A stretch of DNA of 64,000 bases from Verrucomicrobiales bacterium (lineage in GTDB: Bacteria > Verrucomicrobiota > Verrucomicrobiia > Limisphaerales > J093), in NCBI GenBank assembly GCA_024233215.1, contig JACKPW010000001.1:434001-498000 (forward strand), written 5' to 3'. This document shows, in pieces, positions 24,412 through 31,307 of the stretch. Positions within the stretch are counted from its first letter, which is position 1. Every line of letters begins with the position of its first letter. Both the position numbers and the translations under genes were made by a program. Below the pieces are notes generated by a model. It saw nothing but the letters and a program-made list of their open reading frames with translations, made no database searches and had not been told where the DNA came from.

Positions 24412-25142
24412 ATCCCCGCGCCCGCAATCTCACCGTCGCCGTCAGCACGTTGGTTGTGCTGGCGGTCGCCACATTGCTATTGATGCAGCAACAGACACTC
24501 TCCGGCCTGCGCACGCGCGAGCTCGTGCTGCAGACCTCCATCGAGTCGGAACGTCCGGCAGCCGCCGGCTCAGCCACGCCTCCCGCCTCGTCCCCGCCCC
24601 CTGCGGCGAACACTTCCGAACCCCTGACGGACGAGGAACGTACGGAGTTGCTTCAGCTTCGTGGCGAGGTCACCACCCTCAACCAGCGTCTGGGGGAACT
24701 GGCTTCCGTCGAGCAGCGGCACGACGCGTTGCAGGCGCAACTCGACAAGGCCCGCGTCAATCCCAAGAGCGTGGAGGCGGTTGTTCCCGAGGGCTACATC
24801 CTGCGCACGAAAGCGCGCAACGTCGGCCAGGCGACCCCGGAGGCCGCCTTGGAGACCTTCCTCTGGGCGTGCGAACACCGGGATGAAAAGGCCCTTCGCG
24901 ACACCGTGCTGTGGAATCCGCCGGATCTCTTCTCAGGCCCCGAAGGGCAGGCAAGGATTCAGGGTTTCTGGGACGAAGTCGGCAAGTTGCCGGGATTTCA
25001 GCCGGTCGAGAAGACGCCCCAACCGGACGGCTCGGTGGCCATCAAACTGGCCGTCACCCCCGGCAGCGGCAACGACCCCACGTCCCAAGCGCACATGATC
25101 GCCCGTCCCGTCGACGGCGGGTGGAAGCTGGAATTCCGATAA
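24408..25142 (+). CDS. Single-pass membrane protein of unknown function, same operon
   Basis: A 244-residue product: N-terminal membrane helix (LTVAVSTLVVLAVATLLL, about 8-25), Pro/Ser/Ala linker, coiled coil near 75-115, then a globular end with SYILRTKARNVGQATPEAALETFLWACEHRDEKAL-like sequence (about 131-165) that resembles small alpha/beta domains found in secreted verrucomicrobial proteins. It overlaps the preceding gene by ATGA and ends 38 bp before an intrinsic terminator, so it closes the sigma factor operon. No function recognised. Confidence 0.7.
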   Translation: MNPRARNLTVAVSTLVVLAVATLLLMQQQTLSGLRTRELVLQTSIESERPAAAGSATPPASSPPPAANTSEPLTDEERTELLQLRGEVTTLNQRLGELASVEQRHDALQAQLDKARVNPKSVEAVVPEGYILRTKARNVGQATPEAALETFLWACEHRDEKALRDTVLWNPPDLFSGPEGQARIQGFWDEVGKLPGFQPVEKTPQPDGSVAIKLAVTPGSGNDPTSQAHMIARPVDGGWKLEFR

Positions 25143-25179
25143 CGCGATCGGACCTTCCTTTCTCCGCAGGTCTTGGAGT

Positions 25180-25210
25180 GCGGGGAAAAGCGTCAGCCTT
25201 CCCCGCTTTT
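25180..25210 (+). terminator. Intrinsic terminator of the sigma factor operon
   Basis: An 8-bp stem GCGGGGAA (25180-25187) with TTCCCCGC (25199-25206), an 11-base loop and TTTT directly after the stem, starting 38 bp past the stop codon of the last operon gene. Confidence 0.6.
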
Positions 25211-25258
25211 CCCGGCCAGTCCCGGTCCCAACGGTGGGATGCCGGCCTTGCATCGGAG

Positions 25259-25299
25259 CCAAAGCGGCGATTGAGATCGCCGCAGTCCACGGCGCTTCG
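25259..25299. repeat. Hairpin repeat family D, copy 1
   Basis: Begins CCAAAGCGGCGAT, has a perfect 8-bp stem GCGGCGAT/ATCGCCGC with loop TGAG, then CAGTCCACGGCGCT. It matches 29135-29175 with about four differences in 41 bases. It lies upstream of the TRAP transporter genes. Confidence 0.8.
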
Positions 25300-25394
25300 C
25301 GACCTCCGCCCCCCCCCGGCTGCCTCCGCGCATGCTGCGATGGGGCTTTGAGGAACGGACTTTCCGTGACTCCAAGGACTGTTACTCTCCGTGC

Positions 25395-26444
25395 GTGATC
25401 GCCGCTTTCCGCCGTTCGCTACACGCGCTGGGCACAGGCTTGTGCCTGGCGAGCCTGCTGGGCGCCGGATGCGGCAACCATCCCGCGAGCGAGGGCAGCC
25501 CCGACTCCCCCGGCATCGTCATGAAGGTGGCCCAGTTGCTTCCGGACAGTCATCCCACCACCGAGGCGATGCGCGGATTCAAAACGCGGGCCGAGGAACT
25601 CGCCGGCGGGCGGCTCGAAGTCCGGCTTTTCCCCAACGGCCAGGTGGGCAACGCTGTCGAGGTCATCGAGCTTTGTCGGATGGGCAATGTCGAAGCCGGC
25701 ATCGTCGCCACCGCCGCCCTCTCCGATTACGTCCCGGAACTGATCGTCACCACCCTGCCCTTCGTCTTTCAGAGCCCGGCCCATCAATATGCCGCCATGG
25801 ATGGCGAACCCGGTCAACTCATGCGCGAGGCCATGTCGGAGCGCGGCCTGGTGGCCGGGGCCTTCTTCGATGCCGGCACCCGCAACATCATGACCCGGCC
25901 CCGGGCCGTCCTGACCCCGGACGATCTGAAAGGCCTGAAGATCCGCGTGATGCCGTCGGCCGCACTGCAATCCGCGATCTCGGAACTCGGTGCCTCCGCC
26001 CAGCCGATGAGCATGGGCGAGGTCTACAGCGCGCTGCAGACCCAGGTTATCGACGGCTGGGAAAACAATCCGGCCACGTGCCTCGCCTATTCCATGTATG
26101 AGACCGGTTGCATCCACTTCTCCTGGACCCGGCATGTGGCCATTCCGGACGTGTTGATGATCAGCCAACGTTGGCTGGCGGCACTGGATCCGGAGGTGCG
26201 CCACGCCGTCGTCCAGGCTGCTGCCGAGACCCAAACCGCCCAGCGCAGGCTCTGGCAGGAACGGGAGCAGACCGCGATCGAGGAACTGACGGCGAAGGGG
26301 ATGAAGTTCCATGACGTGGACGGCGCCGCCTTCGCCGAACGGGTCAGGGACTTCTACCAGCCCTACATCGAGCAACATGGACCCCGGTTCGCAAGGATTC
26401 TCGAACTCATCCAGTCGCTTCGCACGAAGGAGGAAACACTCTGA
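25395..26444 (+). CDS. dctP: TRAP transporter solute-binding protein (DctP family)
   Basis: Captures a carboxylate-type solute in the periplasm and delivers it to the DctQM permease. The 349 residues include a probable lipoprotein signal (LCLASLLGAGC) and DctP blocks: AQLLPDSHPTTEAMRGFKTRAEEL (in parts, about 45), RLFPNGQVGNAVEVIELCRMGNVE, the substrate-arginine region KGLKIRVMPSAALQ (about 186) and YSALQTQVIDGWENNP (about 214). GTG 25395 places the signal correctly; ATG 25332 would add 21 unlikely residues. It overlaps dctQ by TGATG. Substrate unknown. Confidence 0.93.
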   Translation: MIAAFRRSLHALGTGLCLASLLGAGCGNHPASEGSPDSPGIVMKVAQLLPDSHPTTEAMRGFKTRAEELAGGRLEVRLFPNGQVGNAVEVIELCRMGNVEAGIVATAALSDYVPELIVTTLPFVFQSPAHQYAAMDGEPGQLMREAMSERGLVAGAFFDAGTRNIMTRPRAVLTPDDLKGLKIRVMPSAALQSAISELGASAQPMSMGEVYSALQTQVIDGWENNPATCLAYSMYETGCIHFSWTRHVAIPDVLMISQRWLAALDPEVRHAVVQAAAETQTAQRRLWQEREQTAIEELTAKGMKFHDVDGAAFAERVRDFYQPYIEQHGPRFARILELIQSLRTKEETL

Positions 26445-26941
26445 TGCGACGCTTCTGGCAGCACTTCGAGGAGATCGTCGGCGCGGCTCTGTTGCTGGTG
26501 TTGTGCGGGGTCACCACGCTCCAGGTCGTCAGCCGCTACGTGCTGGCCTCGCCGTTTTCCTGGACGGAGGAGGTGGCGACGCTGGTGTTCGGCTGGTTGG
26601 TGTTCATCGGTGCTTCGCTGGCCCTCAAGCAGAACGAACATTTCGTGATCGAGGTGGGGGTCGACCTGCTGCCACCGCGGGCCCGCCGGATCGTCCGGTT
26701 GCTGGCGATGGGGTTGGTGATGGTCGCCGCGCTGATCCTGATCCTGTTCGGCATGAAACTGGTGCTGGGAAGTGCGTATGTGAAGACCGCCATTCTGGGC
26801 ATCTCCAAAGCCTGGCTTTACCTGTCGGCGCCGGTGGGGGGTCTGTTGCTTCTGCTCCGGGCCTGGGAACGCCTGGCTCCCATCAGGGCCGACACTGAGT
26901 CGCTCCATCCCGAAGACCGCAAACCGGAGGCACAGCCGTGA
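26444..26941 (+). CDS. dctQ: TRAP transporter small permease (DctQ)
   Basis: A 165-residue protein with four membrane helices. SRYVLASPFSWTEEVATLVFGWLVFIGASLALKQNEHF is the conserved DctQ core (Trp-Thr-Glu-Glu near 42). It forms the membrane complex with DctM and connects to the binding protein. It overlaps both neighbours, so the three genes are one translational unit. Confidence 0.93.
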   Translation: MRRFWQHFEEIVGAALLLVLCGVTTLQVVSRYVLASPFSWTEEVATLVFGWLVFIGASLALKQNEHFVIEVGVDLLPPRARRIVRLLAMGLVMVAALILILFGMKLVLGSAYVKTAILGISKAWLYLSAPVGGLLLLLRAWERLAPIRADTESLHPEDRKPEAQP

Positions 26942-28233
26942 GCATGACCGTTCAACTCCTGCTCGCCGGCTTCTTCGTGCTGCTCGTGCTCGGGGTACCA
27001 ATCTCCGTCGCTCTGATCCTGGCGGCGGCGGGTGCCATGGTGGCGGCATCTCCGGTCGCGCTGGACCTCTCGCAGATTCCGCTGCAACTCTGCGAGACCG
27101 CCAACAGCTTCCCGTTGCTGGCGATTCCGTTCTTTGTCCTGGCCGGCAGCATCATGAGCCGGGGCGGCATGTCGGCCCGGTTGATCGATCTTGCCCGTTC
27201 GCTGGTGGGCCGGGTCCCGGGCGGCATTGCGATGGTCAGCGTGCTGGCCTGCATGTTCTTTGCGGCGGTGTCGGGATCGAGCGCAGCCACGACCGCGGCC
27301 ATCGGCATGGTGCTGATCCCCGCGATGCGGAAGAGCGGTTTCTCGCTGGGTGCGGCGACGGGATTGCAGGCCACCGCCGGTTCGATGGGCATCATCATTC
27401 CGCCGAGCATCCCGTTCGTGCTGCTGGGCGTGGTGGGCGGGATGTCCATCGGTCGGCTGTTCATTGGCGGGGTGATCCCTGGAGTGCTGATGGGCATGAC
27501 CCTGATGGCAACCGCCTTCATCGTGGCGCTGGTGCAACGGCATGAGCCGTCGTCCACGCGACCGAATCTGCGGAACATTGCGCGTGCCTCGGCACGAGCC
27601 ATCCTGCCGTTACTGACGGTCTTCTTCGTCCTGGGCGGCATCATCGGGGGTTTCGTCACGCCCACGGAGGCGGCGATGGTGGCGGTGCTCTGGGCCCTGA
27701 TTGTGAGCGGGTTGGTCTATCGCGAGTTGAGTCGCCGGGCATTCTACGAGGCCCTGGTTGATACCGTGAAGGTCACGGCCATTGTCGTCCTCTGCATTGG
27801 CGCCACCAAGCCCTTCGCCTGGCTGCTCACGGTGGAACTGGTGCCGCAGCACCTGGCGGAGTGGATGCTCCACGCCACTTCGAGCGCGGTGATGATCAAG
27901 CTGATGATGCTGGCAATTCTCCTGCTGGTCGGCACGGTGATTGACCTGACACCCGCCATGATTCTGCTGGTCCCGATCCTGATGCCGATCGCGACCGGTA
28001 TCGGCATGGACAAGATCCACTTTGGCGTGATGCTGATCCTCGCGCTGGCCATCGGCCAAAGCACACCGCCGGTTGGCATCTCGCTCTTCGTCGCGTGCAG
28101 TGTGGCAAAGGCGCGGATGGGGGAGGTCGCCGCGCCGTTGATCCCGTTCCTGCTGGCGCTGGTGGTGGCACTGCTGATCGTGACATTCTGGCCGGCGACG
28201 GTCCTGTGGCTGCCCAACTTGTTCTTCAACTAG
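26938..28233 (+). CDS. dctM: TRAP transporter large permease (DctM)
   Basis: A 431-residue permease with about 12 helices, the Na+-driven transport subunit of the TRAP system. Family blocks: NSFPLLAIPFFVLAG (about 58), FFAAVSGSSAATTAAIG (about 105), ATAGSMGIIIPPSIPF (about 146), GGFVTPTEAAMVAVLWAL (about 237) and IGQSTPPVGISLF (about 376). The GTG start at 26938 overlaps the dctQ stop as GTGA. The end overlaps the convergent TauE-type gene by 8 bp. Confidence 0.95.
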   Translation: MSMTVQLLLAGFFVLLVLGVPISVALILAAAGAMVAASPVALDLSQIPLQLCETANSFPLLAIPFFVLAGSIMSRGGMSARLIDLARSLVGRVPGGIAMVSVLACMFFAAVSGSSAATTAAIGMVLIPAMRKSGFSLGAATGLQATAGSMGIIIPPSIPFVLLGVVGGMSIGRLFIGGVIPGVLMGMTLMATAFIVALVQRHEPSSTRPNLRNIARASARAILPLLTVFFVLGGIIGGFVTPTEAAMVAVLWALIVSGLVYRELSRRAFYEALVDTVKVTAIVVLCIGATKPFAWLLTVELVPQHLAEWMLHATSSAVMIKLMMLAILLLVGTVIDLTPAMILLVPILMPIATGIGMDKIHFGVMLILALAIGQSTPPVGISLFVACSVAKARMGEVAAPLIPFLLALVVALLIVTFWPATVLWLPNLFFN

Positions 28234-29062
28234 CTCCAAACCAACCGGCAATATCGAAGTTGAAGATGAGCTGAATCCCGGCCAGGAGCAGGAAGGTGTA
28301 GATCGCCCGGGTGAACCACTTCTCCGAAAACCGCCGGTTCAGCACCACACCAATCCAGACTCCCAGCGGTACCAGCGGTGTCAGCAGAGCGCTGATCTTG
28401 AGGGTCTCCCAGTTGATCAGGGACACCTTGGGCAGCCAGGGAAGACTCACCACGTCCTGGCCCAGACAGAAGAACGGCATCTTGATCCAGTTCACCCAGG
28501 TGAAGATGAGAACGTTCGTCCCGACGAACAGCGTCTTGGGCAGGTTCTGCGGGATGAGGAACATGCTCACCACCGGACCGGCCCCGTGAGCGAAGGTCGA
28601 AGTGATCCCGGTGCCGATGCCAAATCCTGTGCCCAGTTTGAAGTTCGGCTGGAACTCGCCTTCCGCCCGGAAGATCACCTGCTTCAGGAGCTGGAACAGG
28701 ACAAACAGCACGGCCAGCAGGCCGATCGCGAGATTCAGTTGGCGCTTGTCGAACCGGCCAATCAACTGCACGCCGATCAGCACCCCGATCACAACACCCG
28801 GCAGCAGGAACCTGAGGTTCTCCTTCCTCCACTTGCCCCAGTAGTGGACCATCGAGAAGGCGTCCCCCACGCACAACAGCGGCAGGAGAATCCCGATGGC
28901 CTGGTGCGGGCCAAAGGCAAGCACGCACAGCGGCGTGGTCAGCATGCCCAGGCCGCCCCCGAAGCCCGCCTTGGACACGCCGATGAACAACGCCGCGATG
29001 ATCGCGATCACGATGCGCTCCGGCTCAAGCACCGCGCCGGTGTACGGACTCGCCTTCGTCAA
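28226..29062 (-). CDS. TauE/SafE-family permease (sulfite exporter/COG0730)
   Basis: A 278-residue protein with about eight helices. FIGVSKAGFGGGLGMLTTPL near residue 27 and TGFGIGTGITSTFAHGAGPVV near 148 are the paired glycine-rich repeats of the family, which exports sulfite, sulfoacetate or other organosulfur anions. The start is a TTG at 29062 preceded by an AAGG Shine-Dalgarno; an in-frame TGA just upstream rules out a longer form. It is convergent with dctM. No sulfonate-degrading enzyme is next to it. Confidence 0.88.
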   Translation of the reverse strand: MTKASPYTGAVLEPERIVIAIIAALFIGVSKAGFGGGLGMLTTPLCVLAFGPHQAIGILLPLLCVGDAFSMVHYWGKWRKENLRFLLPGVVIGVLIGVQLIGRFDKRQLNLAIGLLAVLFVLFQLLKQVIFRAEGEFQPNFKLGTGFGIGTGITSTFAHGAGPVVSMFLIPQNLPKTLFVGTNVLIFTWVNWIKMPFFCLGQDVVSLPWLPKVSLINWETLKISALLTPLVPLGVWIGVVLNRRFSEKWFTRAIYTFLLLAGIQLIFNFDIAGWFGAS

Positions 29063-29134
29063 GTCCAGCCTTCACCGCTTTGACAGCCTTCACCCCTCTC
29101 ACCCCGAACGCTCCCTTTCCGCTCCCTCGTCAAA

Positions 29135-29175
29135 CCAAAGCGGCGATTCAGATCGCCGCACTCCACGACGCTCCG
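29135..29175. repeat. Hairpin repeat family D, copy 2
   Basis: Same stem GCGGCGAT/ATCGCCGC as copy 1 with loop TCAG, flanked by CCAAA and CACTCCACGACGCT. It lies upstream of the TauE-type gene, so the two copies bracket the TRAP-TauE block (25395-29062). Confidence 0.8.
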
Positions 29176-29284
29176 AGAGGTCCTCGATCACCCATCGGCC
29201 ACCAACCCGGCGGAAGCCTCGACTGTCTCCCGGTTGCGGATGGTTGATTTGACCTGCACCGCCCCGCACGCCATGCTGCCGCCC

Positions 29285-30562
29285 ATGAAAACCGCCCTGT
29301 CCCGTCGTCGTTTCCTCAGCCGAACCGCCACCGCCGGCGCCCTCGTCGGCGCATTGCCCGTCAGCCTCAACGTCCTGGGGGCGAACAACCGGCTGCGCCT
29401 GGCTGTCATGGGCGTTAACGGCCGGGGCTCGGCCCTCACCCGGGGCTTCTCCTCGCTGCCTGACGTGGAGATCGCCTACGTCTGCGATCCCGACCAACGG
29501 ACCTGGGCCCGCGCCGCCGGCATGGCGAAGGACCAACCCTCCCCGCCCCAGGGTATCGAGGATTTCCGGCACGCCTTGGAAGATCCGACGGTGGACGTCC
29601 TGGTCGTTGCGGCGCCAAATCACTGGCACGCCCCCGCCACCATCCTCGGTTGTTCGGCCGGCAAACACGTTTATGTGGAGAAGCCCGCCTGCCATGATCC
29701 GGCCGAAGGCGAATGGATGGTCGCGGCGGCGCGGAAATATGGTCGCGTGGTGCAGGTCGGCACCCAGCGACGCAGCATGCCGCGATTGATCGAGGCGATG
29801 GCAAAGGTGCAGGCCGGTGAATTGGGCGAGGTTCGTTATGCCCGTTGCTGGTACAACGCCACCCGCGGCTCGATTGGGCGGGGCCGACAGGCACCGGTGC
29901 CGGAGTGGTTGAACTGGGAACTGTGGCAGGGACCCGCCCCGGTCCGGCCATTTCGGGACAATGTGGTTCACTACAACTGGCATTGGTTCTGGCACTGGGG
30001 CAACGGCGAACTGGGCAACAACGGCATCCACGCGCTGGACCTCTGTCGCTGGGGCCTCGACGTCACGTTCCCCCGGCGCGTCACCTCCGGGGGCGGACGG
30101 TACATGTTTCCCGACGATCAACAGACGCCCGATACCCAGATCGTCACCTTCGATTTCGGCGACCGCTTCATCGCCTTCGAAAGCCAGAGCTGCCGCCGGC
30201 ACGGCTACGAAGGCTCCGGCTTCGGTGCGGCATTCTATGGCGACGAAGCCACGATGATCATCGATGGCGGCGGCTACCGGCTCTACGACAAGGCGGACAG
30301 GCCGGCCGGCGAAGTGTCGGGCCCGGCCGGGGATGCACCGCACTTCGAGAACTTCGTTGATTGCCTGCGCAATGGCGGTCGGCCCACCGCGGATGTGGAG
30401 GAGGGCTATCGGAGCACCCTGCTCTGCCTGCTGGGCAACATCGCCTGGCGCCTGGGCCGCACCCTGGATTGTGATCCGCTCAACGGCCACATTCTCAACG
30501 ACCCCGAAGCCGCCGCCATGTGGACCCGCGACTACGAACCCGGCTGGAAACCGGTGGTCTAG
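29285..30562 (+). CDS. Tat-exported Gfo/Idh/MocA oxidoreductase
   Basis: A 425-residue protein with a twin-arginine signal (SRRRFLSRTATAGALVG, residues 6-22), so it is exported folded with its NAD(P) cofactor. The Rossmann domain has AVMGVNGRGSAL near 40. EKPACHDP lies near 134 and GNNGIHALDLCRWGL near 245, placing it in the glycan-related subgroup common in Planctomycetes and Verrucomicrobia. Some relatives are nicotinamide-dependent glycosidases. The starting Met is chosen for the Tat signal. It stands alone. Confidence 0.9.
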   Translation: MKTALSRRRFLSRTATAGALVGALPVSLNVLGANNRLRLAVMGVNGRGSALTRGFSSLPDVEIAYVCDPDQRTWARAAGMAKDQPSPPQGIEDFRHALEDPTVDVLVVAAPNHWHAPATILGCSAGKHVYVEKPACHDPAEGEWMVAAARKYGRVVQVGTQRRSMPRLIEAMAKVQAGELGEVRYARCWYNATRGSIGRGRQAPVPEWLNWELWQGPAPVRPFRDNVVHYNWHWFWHWGNGELGNNGIHALDLCRWGLDVTFPRRVTSGGGRYMFPDDQQTPDTQIVTFDFGDRFIAFESQSCRRHGYEGSGFGAAFYGDEATMIIDGGGYRLYDKADRPAGEVSGPAGDAPHFENFVDCLRNGGRPTADVEEGYRSTLLCLLGNIAWRLGRTLDCDPLNGHILNDPEAAAMWTRDYEPGWKPVV

Positions 30563-30577
30563 ACAGGAGTTTCGGGC

Positions 30578-30600
30578 CTGAGGACAGGATTAACAGGATT
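30578..30600 (+). repeat. Left 23-bp terminal inverted repeat of the GxxExxY unit
   Basis: Begins CTGAGGACAGGATTAACAG and is the exact reverse complement of 31131-31153. It is built from ACAGGATTA-type units and is followed by a second, inverted block of the same units at 30646-30671, just before the GxxExxY start codon. Confidence 0.9.
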
Positions 30601-30672
30601 TTCAGGATACTACCAACTTCTAACACTCGTTGTGTGTTGTAGGTTCCTGTACATCCTGTAATCCTGTCTTCC

Positions 30673-31074
30673 ATGCAACACGAACAACTTCCGGAGACGA
30701 TCATTGGCTGCGCGATGCGCGTGCACTCCACTCTTGGCCCCGGCTTTCTGGAGTCCGTCTATCAGAAGTCCCTGGCACATGAACTGCGCAAGGCCGGCCT
30801 GGGCGTCGAATGTGGAAAGCCCATCCAAGTCCATTACGACGAGGTCCTGGTGGGCAGTTTCTCCGCCGACATGCTGGTTGAGAACTTGGTGATGCTGGAA
30901 AACAAGGCGGTGTTGGCGCTGACGACGATGCATGAGGTGCAACTGGTGAACTACCTGACCGCTACCGGAATCGAACTCGGCTTGCTGCTGAACTTCGGTG
31001 GCGGAAAGCTCCAATTCAAACGAAAGCACCGCACCTATCGCCCCCGTCCACGGACGAACCTTGGACAGGATTAA
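30673..31074 (+). CDS. GxxExxY protein (PDDEXK-like small nuclease-fold family)
   Basis: A 133-residue protein with the family signature G24-F-L-E27-S-V-Y30. A core resembling PDDEXK nucleases follows: Asp66 in SADMLVE, then Glu76 and Lys78 in LENKAV. TMHEVQLVNYL at about 85 is a further family block. GxxExxY proteins (TIGR04256-like, PF13366-like) are scattered across phyla and functionally undefined. Here the gene sits inside a 576-bp unit with perfect 23-bp terminal inverted repeats, and its last four codons and TAA stop lie within the repeat (CTTGGACAGGATTAA). Both facts suggest it travels with the repeats. Confidence 0.88.
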   Translation: MQHEQLPETIIGCAMRVHSTLGPGFLESVYQKSLAHELRKAGLGVECGKPIQVHYDEVLVGSFSADMLVENLVMLENKAVLALTTMHEVQLVNYLTATGIELGLLLNFGGGKLQFKRKHRTYRPRPRTNLGQD

Positions 31075-31130
31075 CAGGACTAACAGGACGGCCCCGAAGA
31101 GGGAAGGCTCATTCCCGAGATCATCCTGTT

Positions 31131-31153
31131 AATCCTGTTAATCCTGTCCTCAG
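31131..31153 (-). repeat. Right 23-bp terminal inverted repeat of the GxxExxY unit
   Basis: Exact reverse complement of 30578-30600. A partner block of direct ACAGGATTA/ACAGGACTA units is at 31063-31089, so each end of the unit can form its own hairpin. CGGGC occurs just outside both ends (30573-30577 and 31156-31160), too short to call a target duplication. Confidence 0.9.
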
Positions 31154-31307
31154 AACGGGCCGTGCCGGTCATCCCGTCATCCCGCCATCCGGTCCCAAGT
31201 GAGCGGGCCATGCATTTGGGGTCGTCAGCCGGGGCTGCTTGTCGATAGGGTCGGCAAGCGCGTTTGCCGGGGGGGGCCAGTTCCCGGCGGAGCCGCTGCT
31301 GATCCTT

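Noticed and set aside
30573..31160. CGGGC on both sides of the GxxExxY unit as a target-site duplication
   Set aside because: Five bases in GC-rich DNA are not significant, and the right copy is two bases away from the repeat end.
31162..31192. Tandem TCATCCCG-like units after the GxxExxY unit
   Set aside because: Only two or three degenerate copies are present. They are too short to report as a repeat array and probably spacer decay.
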